64,000 nucleotides of DNA from assembly GCA_945897805.1 (NCBI GenBank), contig CAMDFX010000011.1, positions 1 to 64,000 on the forward strand, given 5' to 3'. Positions 26,957-34,199 of the stretch are shown in pieces. Position 1 is the stretch's first letter. Each line of letters opens with the position of its first letter. A program made the translations under genes and the position numbers. The DNA comes from Chryseobacterium gleum (GTDB lineage Bacteria > Bacteroidota > Bacteroidia > Flavobacteriales_D > Crocinitomicaceae). The notes under the pieces were generated by a model. That model saw only the letters and a program-made list of their open reading frames with translations, did not search any database and was not told the origin of the DNA.

Positions 26957-26971
26957 TTTGTTGAAGCTTAC

Positions 26972-28864
26972 TTATTCAAAAATCATTTTTTCAGTGTTGT
27001 AAAAAACCTCTTTACCTTGAATGTTATAAAAGCGTTTAATACTGCAGAAAACACAATTTTCTTCAAATTTTGAAAACACTATTCTATGAACTACACCTGT
27101 GAAATCAGTTGTCTTACCATTCTCATCGAAATATGAAATTTCAGTAAGAATATTATTTTTATCATACTTTCTTTTTTCAGAACTAACGATCTTGTCTTCA
27201 TTGTAATAATCGTATATATTCTTTTCAATAAAGTTGTCTTTATTGTCATATTTTATGATTATTCTTTTTGTAGAAGCATCAACACGACCAAGCCCCCAAG
27301 GATAAGTAATATGACCCTTAAGTTGTTTTTCTTCTTTAGGATTATCTATCGTTCTCTCAACCAATAACCCTTTGTGGTATGTATACTTTACGGTACTCTG
27401 TAGTTCATTTTTATCATTGTATCTTTTATATTCAATTTCTAAAGTCTCATTTAAAGTGTCATATTTTTGTTTTTCAGCATATTTTTCAATATATTCATCA
27501 TCATAGTCTAAGCCAGGTTCATATTTACTTACATAATAATGCTGAATTAATTTTTTATTTACATCAAAGTAATATTTATCCCAAGTTATATGAGAAGCTC
27601 CTGAACTGTATCTGTTTAAATAGTTTGAGGTATCAAAATCAACCATATAAGTGTCCAAGGAATCTCTGTTCAGCAAAAGAGAATCATAATCTAGAGGTAG
27701 ATAATTTCTTCTATTATTATCTAAACGCATTTCAACAGAAGAAATTTCCAGTTTCTGATTATTCATAGGACCTACTGTATTTATGGAAGTCAAACGATTT
27801 TTTTCATCCAGTTCTATATTACCATATTCGACAAGTTCATTATTCTTACCTCTACTTTCTTTTTCAATACAAATGCCAAAATTATTGTATTTATATGTGT
27901 TCTTATAGATTAGTTTGCCAACTAAATCATAATTATTATCTTCAATTAATTGTCCACTATTGTTATACAAATAACTATATAAATAACCATATAAATATCC
28001 TGACAAATTCGTTTTTTGAACTAATTTTCCTTCATCATTGTAAATATATTTTGTCCATCCTGCAAATTCTTTTGTGTCCAGGGAAAACGAAGAATCAACA
28101 ATTAATTTACCATTTTGGTAAAAGTACTTAGTTGAATTCCAATCATCTATAATGCTTTCAACACATAGATTTTGCGCATTATATTTCCATTCTTTTGAAT
28201 GATAAAAGCTGTTCTGACCTTTCTTTACTGGTCGATTATTTTTGTCAAAACATGCTATTTTAATTTTATTGTTTTTTTCATCATATTTGAATTCAATTAT
28301 GTTTGCTTGAAGATTATAAAAGTCATAATTATTAAATTCTATTTTAGTGATATTGCCTTTTTTATCATAAGTTGTGCTTGTTTGTAGGATATCGTTTTCA
28401 AATTTATCTATTGATCGTGATTTCAAAATTCTACCTTTATTATCACATAAATAATTAACAACTATATCATTATTAATACATCTTTGTAGAAATCCTTTTT
28501 TGTCATAAGAAAGTTTTAAATTATAACGATAATTATCATTGGTAATTGAGCTGATTTTACCATTTCTATATTCTACTTTATAATAATTAAAAGCAATAGA
28601 GTCTCTTTCAAAAGGCCCTATATGATACATATATTCAAATAAATAACTATTAGGGTTTAAATCATTTGCTACTTGATTTTTAAAAAAATAGCTGTTGGGA
28701 TAAAGAAAAAGTTCATGGTTAAAAATATTACCAACACCATATGTTGCTTTTGTTAATTCTAATTCGCTGTTTAGATAATAAAGATCTTTAAAATACTTAA
28801 TTTCAATTTTATTTTGAGCAAACGAAATAGAGGTAAGTAGAATAAATAATAGTGTTGTTTTCAT
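26972..28864 (-). CDS. Secreted YD/RHS-like repeat protein (630 aa)
   Basis: 630 aa with signal peptide MKTTLLFILLTSISFAQ. Beyond it the protein is built of many short Tyr/Asn/Lys-rich units of the form LxYDKKGxLxxxx, YKYNNFGICIEKES and YIYNDEGKLVQKT, matching the YD-repeat style of RHS-family and MORN-like exported proteins. The tract GYLYGYLYSYLYNN is a local expansion. No C-terminal T9SS sorting domain is seen. In Bacteroidota such proteins are cell-surface or secreted and of unknown function. Very AT-rich compared with core neighbours. Confidence 0.65.
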   Translation of the reverse strand: MKTTLLFILLTSISFAQNKIEIKYFKDLYYLNSELELTKATYGVGNIFNHELFLYPNSYFFKNQVANDLNPNSYLFEYMYHIGPFERDSIAFNYYKVEYRNGKISSITNDNYRYNLKLSYDKKGFLQRCINNDIVVNYLCDNKGRILKSRSIDKFENDILQTSTTYDKKGNITKIEFNNYDFYNLQANIIEFKYDEKNNKIKIACFDKNNRPVKKGQNSFYHSKEWKYNAQNLCVESIIDDWNSTKYFYQNGKLIVDSSFSLDTKEFAGWTKYIYNDEGKLVQKTNLSGYLYGYLYSYLYNNSGQLIEDNNYDLVGKLIYKNTYKYNNFGICIEKESRGKNNELVEYGNIELDEKNRLTSINTVGPMNNQKLEISSVEMRLDNNRRNYLPLDYDSLLLNRDSLDTYMVDFDTSNYLNRYSSGASHITWDKYYFDVNKKLIQHYYVSKYEPGLDYDDEYIEKYAEKQKYDTLNETLEIEYKRYNDKNELQSTVKYTYHKGLLVERTIDNPKEEKQLKGHITYPWGLGRVDASTKRIIIKYDNKDNFIEKNIYDYYNEDKIVSSEKRKYDKNNILTEISYFDENGKTTDFTGVVHRIVFSKFEENCVFCSIKRFYNIQGKEVFYNTEKMIFE

Positions 28865-28909
28865 GGTTTTAAGTTTAAAATTTTATTACTGAAAATAATT
28901 AAAGCTATT

Positions 28910-29416
28910 TTATAAGTTCTCCGGAACGAAAAGCACAATTTTTTCGTAAAAATAAGTTCCTAAATTTCCCAAATCGAAAGCAAAGCAGTGTATAAGACCA
29001 TCTTTCTCATCAATTGATATTGCTTTGTAGTATATTACTTCTGGCACATCTACATTTTTTGAGGTATTAATTGCCACATTTGAAACAGTTTCAACTTTTA
29101 ACGAGTAACAATCATCGAAACCCCTATCTTCCCTATAAAATGAACAGAATGCACCATCAATATGGTAATATTCGTTGTTATACTTCTTCAATTTGGCTTT
29201 GTAATCTATAATAACCTGAGCTTTTTCAGGAATAAAAGCCATAACTATTCCCAAAACTAGTGCTACAACAAGTCCACCAAGTCCACTTAGAAAAAGAAAA
29301 AAAAGAGAGTCTGAAATATCGTCTAAATCTATTTTTCTATTTTGTGCTTTTTCCCTTAAAGCTACTATCAAAAGTATTATTAGACACCCCCCAACTGCAA
29401 TGTAAATTGACCACAT
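28910..29416 (-). CDS. Small membrane protein (168 aa), unknown
   Basis: 168 aa with two hydrophobic helices (IYIAVGGCLIILLIVAL, residues about 4-20; and LFFLFLSGLGGLVVALVLGIV, about 38-60), then a soluble C-terminal domain with beta strands. No recognised family. 44 bp upstream of the YD-like gene in the same direction. Confidence 0.6.
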   Translation of the reverse strand: MWSIYIAVGGCLIILLIVALREKAQNRKIDLDDISDSLFFLFLSGLGGLVVALVLGIVMAFIPEKAQVIIDYKAKLKKYNNEYYHIDGAFCSFYREDRGFDDCYSLKVETVSNVAINTSKNVDVPEVIYYKAISIDEKDGLIHCFAFDLGNLGTYFYEKIVLFVPENL

Positions 29417-29450
29417 AATTTTAAGTGTATATTTTTTGCTGTTAATTTAT

Positions 29451-29987
29451 CTAGTCCTCAATTTTAAAATCTTTTGGTAAAATTCCTTCTAGATTGCATC
29501 GAGGTTTTAGCTTATCTTTAAGTTTTTTACATTTTGAAGCTAAGTTTTCGTCGCTTGGAAACCAATAGATTTTAAAGCGATTTAACATTGAGTTGTCTAA
29601 AATAGAAAAGTCATTCCAGTGGTTTTCTGCAAATAAGATTCGTTTTTCCGAAGTCATAAAACCAGTACTTTTTTCAAGACTTGAGGAGCTAAAATGTGAA
29701 TTTAAGATCTTTGATTGCTCAATAGTCTGTTTACTTAATTCATTAAAGCCAACATGATTCCCTCTTAAAGTAATGGTTTCTAATTGTCTTTTAATTCTTT
29801 CAATAGCATCTTGCTTGTCAGCGTGACCAATGTAAATCAGTTCATCTCTATAAGTAAGAAAAAAGATGCCTGGTGTTTCAAATGTTTCTTTAGAAAAATT
29901 TGGTGTTTCAAATTCCAAATTAAGCGGAAACGCTTGATTATCTGTTGTTTTTATCTCAAATAAATCGTTAGCAGGGAAGAAGTTCAT
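29451..29987 (-). CDS. Divergent GIY-YIG-like domain protein
   Basis: 178 aa from the ATG at 29987; the upstream TTG at 30011 overlaps a TACTTTTG -7-like box and is unlikely. The segment PGIFFLTYRDELIYIGHAD has the G-I-F, then Y-I-G spacing of the GIY-YIG nuclease fold. KRQLETITLRGNHVGF is a plausible place for the catalytic Arg, and a late Glu is in CNLEGILP. The match is partial, so nuclease activity is not assured. Divergent from the XRE regulator, which may control it. Confidence 0.5.
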   Translation of the reverse strand: MNFFPANDLFEIKTTDNQAFPLNLEFETPNFSKETFETPGIFFLTYRDELIYIGHADKQDAIERIKRQLETITLRGNHVGFNELSKQTIEQSKILNSHFSSSSLEKSTGFMTSEKRILFAENHWNDFSILDNSMLNRFKIYWFPSDENLASKCKKLKDKLKPRCNLEGILPKDFKIED

Positions 29988-30072
29988 AAATTTTGTAGTT
30001 TTGACAAACAAAAGTAACGCAACAGTTTCAAAAAAACTTTGCTCAAAATTTCCGATATTGAACTTTTAATTC

Positions 30073-30080
30073 TACATTTG
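30073..30080 (+). promoter_or_regulatory. Putative -7 box of the XRE regulator
   Basis: TACATTTG matches TAnnTTTG, 26 bp before the ATG at 30107. The -33 position reads TTTC rather than TTTG with a 20-bp spacer, a weak match. Confidence 0.4.
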
Positions 30081-30106
30081 AACTATTAATTCTTAAAATA
30101 CACAAA

Positions 30107-30454
30107 ATGATTCAGCAAGCAGAATTGAAATTGAAACAAATTCGGGAATTAAAAAACCTTACACAAGAGCACATTGCCACGCAATTGGGGCTGTCGACGC
30201 GCGCTTATTCGAAGATTGAGAGTGGAGAAACGCAGCTGACGATAAGCAGATTGAATGAAATATCCAAAATTTTAGAAATAGACCCGATTGAAGTGTTGGG
30301 TTTTGATCACCAACAAATTTTTAATAATTGCTCGCAAGAAGGAAATATTGGTATCAACCACATAAATATTCCTGAAAAACTTATTGAGCAATATGAAAAG
30401 CGCATTCAACAATTGGAAAGTGAAGTGGTATTTTTGCGTACGTTGGTGAAATAG
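30107..30454 (+). CDS. XRE-family HTH transcriptional regulator
   Basis: 115 aa. The HTH_3 domain (residues about 8-62) has LKQIRELKNLTQEHIATQLGLS and TRAYSKIESGETQLTISRL. A C-terminal coiled coil (EQYEKRIQQLESEVVFLRTLV) suggests a dimer. It is divergent from the GIY-YIG-like gene and has three palindromes at an exact 40-bp period 160 bp downstream, which could be its operators; that is inference. Confidence 0.9.
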   Translation: MIQQAELKLKQIRELKNLTQEHIATQLGLSTRAYSKIESGETQLTISRLNEISKILEIDPIEVLGFDHQQIFNNCSQEGNIGINHINIPEKLIEQYEKRIQQLESEVVFLRTLVK

Positions 30455-30614
30455 TTGGTTTTTCCTTGATGAAATCCTTTTGTCGAAAAAAACGAAATAC
30501 AAATCGAGAAAATTAGCGTTAGTTCTTTTCAGCGTCAAATAAATCTTTCACAAACTAAAATTTGTCTTACTAGTCCGAAATTTCTTTTAAAGAATAATTC
30601 ATCAAAAAGCGCCG

Positions 30615-30718
30615 TTTTTTCGTCTGCAGACGAAAAAAAGATAAGAAGTATCAATTTTTTCGTCCACAGACGAAAAAACCATCAAGAAAATCAATTTTTT
30701 CGTCTACAAAAGAAAAAA
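30615..30718. repeat. Three palindromes at exact 40-bp spacing
   Basis: T6-CGTC-TGCA-GACG-A6 at 30615-30638, T6-CGTC-CACA-GACG-A6 at 30655-30678 and a decayed third copy at 30695-30718 (T6-CGTC-TACA-AAAG-A6). Starts are 40 bp apart each time. The arms are T-rich on the left and A-rich on the right with no T-run beyond, so these are not intrinsic terminators. They sit between the stops of the XRE and the convergent membrane-protein gene. The rest of 30455-30750 is without a gene. Confidence 0.8.
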
Positions 30719-30750
30719 TTCCCTATTCGAATATTCAATTTTGATTCAAT

Positions 30751-31308
30751 TCAATCTATCAAAACTGATCGCTTCGCTCGCTGAATGATCCAATAAATCA
30801 GAATATTTAAAACAAAAACTAGCAAAGTGATTTTGTCAAAAGTGGTAGTATCTTCCATGAAATATCTCCAACGAAGAAAAAATACGATCATTCCTGCATA
30901 AACAAGCAATGGAATGAAAATGAAATAATTGAAAATTTTGTTTTTTCGCCAAATCAAAATTAAGCCGATGAAAATTGTTCCCCAACAAATAGCGCTGATT
31001 GAATGATATTTCAGCAACAAGTTTAAAAATTCATATGGTTGAAAACCAAGCAATTTTCCGCGTTCAAATATCAAAGCTTCCACGTCGATTTTCTTTTCTG
31101 TAAAAATCACTTCACGCATGGAAATACTAGCAAACCCGATTAGGTGCCAAGCTAAAAAGATGAACCAAATGAGGGTATTGCAATAAACGGTAACGCGCGT
31201 ATAAATGTCAGGTTTTTTGCTGCCGAAAATTAAATCACGCAGCTTCAATATCAGCGGTAAAGCGCTATTGAATTTCGTATGTTGCTCTAATTCTTCGTTC
31301 GTTTCCAT
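30751..31308 (-). CDS. Multi-pass membrane protein (185 aa), unknown
   Basis: 185 aa with four predicted membrane helices (around VTVYCNTLIWFIFLAWHLIG, ISAICWGTIFIGLILIW, FNYFIFIPLLVYAGMIVFF and ITLLVFVLNILIYWIIQ). Lys/Arg-rich C-terminus RAKRSVLID. No recognised family. The start ATG leaves a charged cytoplasmic N-terminus METNEELEQHTKF. Confidence 0.65.
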   Translation of the reverse strand: METNEELEQHTKFNSALPLILKLRDLIFGSKKPDIYTRVTVYCNTLIWFIFLAWHLIGFASISMREVIFTEKKIDVEALIFERGKLLGFQPYEFLNLLLKYHSISAICWGTIFIGLILIWRKNKIFNYFIFIPLLVYAGMIVFFLRWRYFMEDTTTFDKITLLVFVLNILIYWIIQRAKRSVLID

Positions 31309-31376
31309 AATTCTACAAAGTTACAAAACCGAAAACAATAACGATTAATTCTCAATCTTAAACCAAATAAACTTTA

Positions 31377-31400
31377 TCACACTGAGCCTGTCGAAGTGCT
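31377..31400. repeat. Dispersed short repeat (GCCTGTCGAAGTG type)
   Basis: CACTGAGCCTGTCGAAGTG is the short repeat family (reverse form CTTCGACAGGCTCAGTG) seen scattered between genes across many Bacteroidota. A small CACT/AGTG inverted end is visible. Confidence 0.55.
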
Positions 31401-31444
31401 CTTTTTTCCTTAAATTCGTCAAACATTTCAAAAGCAAAAAAGCT

Positions 31445-32320
31445 GTGATCAAAAAATATAAATTTCCAATTTCTCACAAGTTGATTAGTCTTTTGCGCGA
31501 CATCGATATCCGTGGGATTCGAAAATTGTCTGTTGTTTTGCCTCGCGTTTTATTGCCAGATTCAACTAAAATTGGTGCACACATTTTACAAACCAATCAT
31601 GGCTTTTTGATGAAAATTGATCCATCAAAAGATGCTGGCGTTGAATTGAGTTTATTTCAAACGGGAACGTATGAAAAAGGAACGCTTTATTTTATTGCAT
31701 CTTGTCTAAATCGAGGTGATTGTTTTATCGATATCGGCGCAAACATTGGTTTGATGTCCATTTTTGCTTCGCAATGCGTTGGAAATTCAGGGAAAATTTT
31801 AGCATTTGAAGCGCATCCAGAAACGCATCAATTATTGCAGGAAAATATTGCTTTGAATCACATTGAAAACATCGACACTTTCAATTTTGCGTTGGGAAAT
31901 GAAACCGGAAAAGCGACGATTTATGACAATTGGAATGTCAATCGGGGAGGAGCATCTTTGGTAATTCATTCTGAAAATTCGACAGGTTTTGTAGTGGACG
32001 TGAAAACTTTAGACGAAGTGATTCAAAATGATTTTCAACCCAAAATGATTAAAATTGATGTCGAAGGATTTGAATTTCAAGTGTTAAAAGGTGCTACAAA
32101 TACTATCAAAAATTGCAAACCAATTTTAATTATTGAATTTTCCGTTTCGCGCGAAAATCAGTACGATCCTTTCGAAATGATTGATTTTATTGAAAGTTTT
32201 GGATTTTATGAAATCTTTAAATTATCAGGAACCAAGGAACGAAAATCAAAATTGATTCAAATTAATTCTAGGGAAGAATTTCCGAATCACGATAATATTT
32301 TTTGTATTCCAAAATTTTGA
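31445..32320 (+). CDS. FkbM family methyltransferase
   Basis: 291 aa starting at GTG. FkbM methyltransferase fold: FIDIGANIGLMSIFAS is the SAM-binding motif I (about residues 95-110), GKILAFEAHPETHQLLQENIALN follows, and PKMIKIDVEGFEFQVLKGA and KPILIIEFS complete it. Such enzymes O-methylate sugars in polysaccharides or natural products. No SAM radical or transferase partner is adjacent. It sits in the accessory island. Confidence 0.85.
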   Translation: MIKKYKFPISHKLISLLRDIDIRGIRKLSVVLPRVLLPDSTKIGAHILQTNHGFLMKIDPSKDAGVELSLFQTGTYEKGTLYFIASCLNRGDCFIDIGANIGLMSIFASQCVGNSGKILAFEAHPETHQLLQENIALNHIENIDTFNFALGNETGKATIYDNWNVNRGGASLVIHSENSTGFVVDVKTLDEVIQNDFQPKMIKIDVEGFEFQVLKGATNTIKNCKPILIIEFSVSRENQYDPFEMIDFIESFGFYEIFKLSGTKERKSKLIQINSREEFPNHDNIFCIPKF

Positions 32321-32322
32321 TT

Positions 32323-32695
32323 ATGAAAAGTCTATTGCTTTTGATCCTAACCATTTCTGCGTCTTGCAATTTAATATCAGAAGCGATTGGTGTTGTTACA
32401 AACAAAACCTATAACGTTTACATTATTGAAACATGTTTAACAATTCCAATTGAAATTCAACATTTGACAAAAGAGAAGCGGTGATCTCAAAAAACAAAAA
32501 TTGAAAATCAAAGGCATGAAGAGAGGAACTAATCAGATTGATTATTATTTACCTGCAAATCAAGATGAACCGATTTTCACTTCTGTGCAGTCTGGCAAAA
32601 AATTAAGCATAGTTTTGCCTTCAATTGCGGCAACAAAAGAAGGATATATTGTGCTTTTTAGAGTTAGCCAGCGCGCAAAAAATAAGATTTTTTAA
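32323..32695 (+). pseudogene. Frameshifted small lipoprotein gene
   Basis: The first frame (32323-32484) gives 53 aa, starting MKSLLLLILTISASCN, a lipoprotein-like signal. It stops at a TGA. A second frame, open from 32468 and ending at 32695, continues a beta-rich protein (KIKGMKRGTNQIDYYLPANQ, FTSVQSGKKLSIVLP). The spans join cleanly by removing one A from the AAAA at 32469-32472, giving a protein of about 123 aa. It is either a real frameshift (decay or phase switching) or a sequencing error. The second piece overlaps the stop of the convergent ATPase B gene by four bases. Confidence 0.65.
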
Positions 32696-33843
32696 ATTTT
32701 TACGGTGTCATTCCAACTCACAATCATTTCCCTGGTTCTAATTTCGCTTTTATCTTGCGTGTTGAGTAAGTAATGTTTGAACTCAAGTGTTGAATCAAGA
32801 GAATCTAAGTAGTGCAATGATTTAATAAATTCACTTTTAACAGTTTGAGAAGATTTCATTTCAATGCATTGAATTTTCAATCCTCTTTCGATGATTAAAT
32901 CAATTTCGTTCCCATTGCTGTCTCGCCAGAAATAATAATTTTTGATTTCTCCCTTGTTTTTGTGGTTTTTGATGATATCCACAAGTGCATAATTTTCAAA
33001 AAGCGGACCTTTGTAATTGGAAGTAATCAGTTCTTCTTTGCTATCAATTCCAAGAAGATAGCAAACCAATCCCGAATCGTAAAAATACAGTTTGGGTGAT
33101 TTTACAATTCGTTTAGAAAAGTTTTTATGCCAAGGTTTCAGCGTGAAAGCGATGTAGCTCGTTTCCAAAATAGATAACCAACGTTGCACTGTTTTGAGGT
33201 CGATGCCTAAATCTTTGGAGATAGTATTCGCATTGAAAATTTGTCCAACGTGATGTGCGCAAATATTTAGAAATTTCCGAAAAGTGGATAAATCATGCAC
33301 GTTAACCATGCTGCGAACATCTCTTTCAATGTAAGTTTGAATATAGGAAGGGTAGAAATCAGCAGGTGAAATTTCTTTGTCAAATATCCGTGGATATCCA
33401 CCTTGAATGATTGATTCAAAAATATTTAGGTTTCTAACTTCTCTTAATTCTGCATGGCTCAACGGCAACAATTCAAGGATATAAACCCTTCCTGCTAAGC
33501 TTTGAGTTACTTTTTCTAACATCAAAAAATTCTGAGAACCACTTAAGATGTATTGGCCAGTTTTGCCTGATTCATCAACGATTTGCTGAATGTATGAAAA
33601 TAATTCAGGTGCATTTTGGGCTTCGTCTATAATTACTTTATCATCATAAGTATCCAAAAATCCTCTTGGATCTGTTTTTGCAAAGTAAAGCATATCAGGA
33701 TTTTCCATAGAAACATATCGATAGTCTGAAAATACCAATTTACTCAAGGTCGTTTTCCCAGATTGCCTCGGTCCTGTGAAGACCAAAACTGGAAATTTTT
33801 GAGCCATTTTTAATATTTTCTGATATGCAAATCTATGAATCAT
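32692..33843 (-). CDS. AAA (AAA_14) plus DUF4143 ATPase, array-associated copy B
   Basis: 383 aa. Walker A FTGPRQSGKTTL (about residues 22-32), Walker B KVIIDEAQNAP (about 69-79), sensor YILSGSQNF. A winged-helix-like segment (DLGIDLKTVQRWLSILE) follows. The DUF4143 C-terminus has NGNEIDLIIE and QCIEMKSS (about 305-330), the E-D and E-x-K pattern reminiscent of PD-(D/E)xK folds. The start ATG at 33843 lies four bases after a TATTTTTG box, giving a near-leaderless mRNA, and beyond that begins a nine-unit 22-bp array. The same layout as copy A with different repeat sequence. Confidence 0.9.
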   Translation of the reverse strand: MIHRFAYQKILKMAQKFPVLVFTGPRQSGKTTLSKLVFSDYRYVSMENPDMLYFAKTDPRGFLDTYDDKVIIDEAQNAPELFSYIQQIVDESGKTGQYILSGSQNFLMLEKVTQSLAGRVYILELLPLSHAELREVRNLNIFESIIQGGYPRIFDKEISPADFYPSYIQTYIERDVRSMVNVHDLSTFRKFLNICAHHVGQIFNANTISKDLGIDLKTVQRWLSILETSYIAFTLKPWHKNFSKRIVKSPKLYFYDSGLVCYLLGIDSKEELITSNYKGPLFENYALVDIIKNHKNKGEIKNYYFWRDSNGNEIDLIIERGLKIQCIEMKSSQTVKSEFIKSLHYLDSLDSTLEFKHYLLNTQDKSEIRTREMIVSWNDTVKI

Positions 33844-33847
33844 AAGA

Positions 33848-33855
33848 CAAAAATA
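33848..33855 (-). promoter_or_regulatory. Putative -7 box of ATPase gene B
   Basis: TATTTTTG on the minus strand matches TAnnTTTG, four bases before the ATG at 33843. The first array unit begins nine bases upstream and covers the -33 position. Confidence 0.55.
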
Positions 33856-33864
33856 ATACTTTTT

Positions 33865-34062
33865 ATGTAATTGTGGAATTTTATTTATGTAAATGTGGAA
33901 TAAGTTTCATGTAATTATGGAATATATTCTATGCAAATATGGGAAATAATTTATGTAATTATGGAATTTAATCTATGTAGTTATGGAATAAGTTCTATGT
34001 AATTATGGAATTTTACTTATGTAAATATGGAATAATCCTTATGTAATTATGGAATATTTTAA
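33865..34062. repeat. Tandem array B: nine 22-bp units upstream of ATPase B
   Basis: The core ATGTAATTATGGAAT (variants ATGTAAATGTGGAAT, ATGCAAATATGGGAA, ATGTAGTTATGGAAT) starts at 33865, 33887, 33909, 33931, 33953, 33975, 33997, 34019 and 34041. The period is exactly 22 bp without an indel, and the remaining bases of each unit are more variable. TTCTATGTAATTATGGAA across unit borders has partial dyad arms (TTC-AT and AT-GAA). Its sequence differs from array A, but the layout relative to the ATPase gene is the same. No spacers, so not CRISPR. Confidence 0.95.
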
Positions 34063-34199
34063 CAAAATGACAATTTATTACTTTTCAAAGTCAAATTAAA
34101 TATCAAATTACGCCATTTTGTCATTATCAATCCCTTGGCATAGTGATTGACTATATAATAAAGTCCGCAAATGGATCAAATTGTACTAAATTTAAAATT

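Noticed and set aside
30615-30718. Triple terminator
   Set aside because: T-rich left arms and A-rich right arms with no following T-run are not intrinsic terminators.
24470-34062. Prophage or ICE
   Set aside because: No integrase, capsid, tail, relaxase or conjugation genes are visible.
34063-34199. CIRCE/HrcA heat-shock operator before htpG
   Set aside because: No TTAGCACTC-N9-GAGTGCTAA element is present in the leader.
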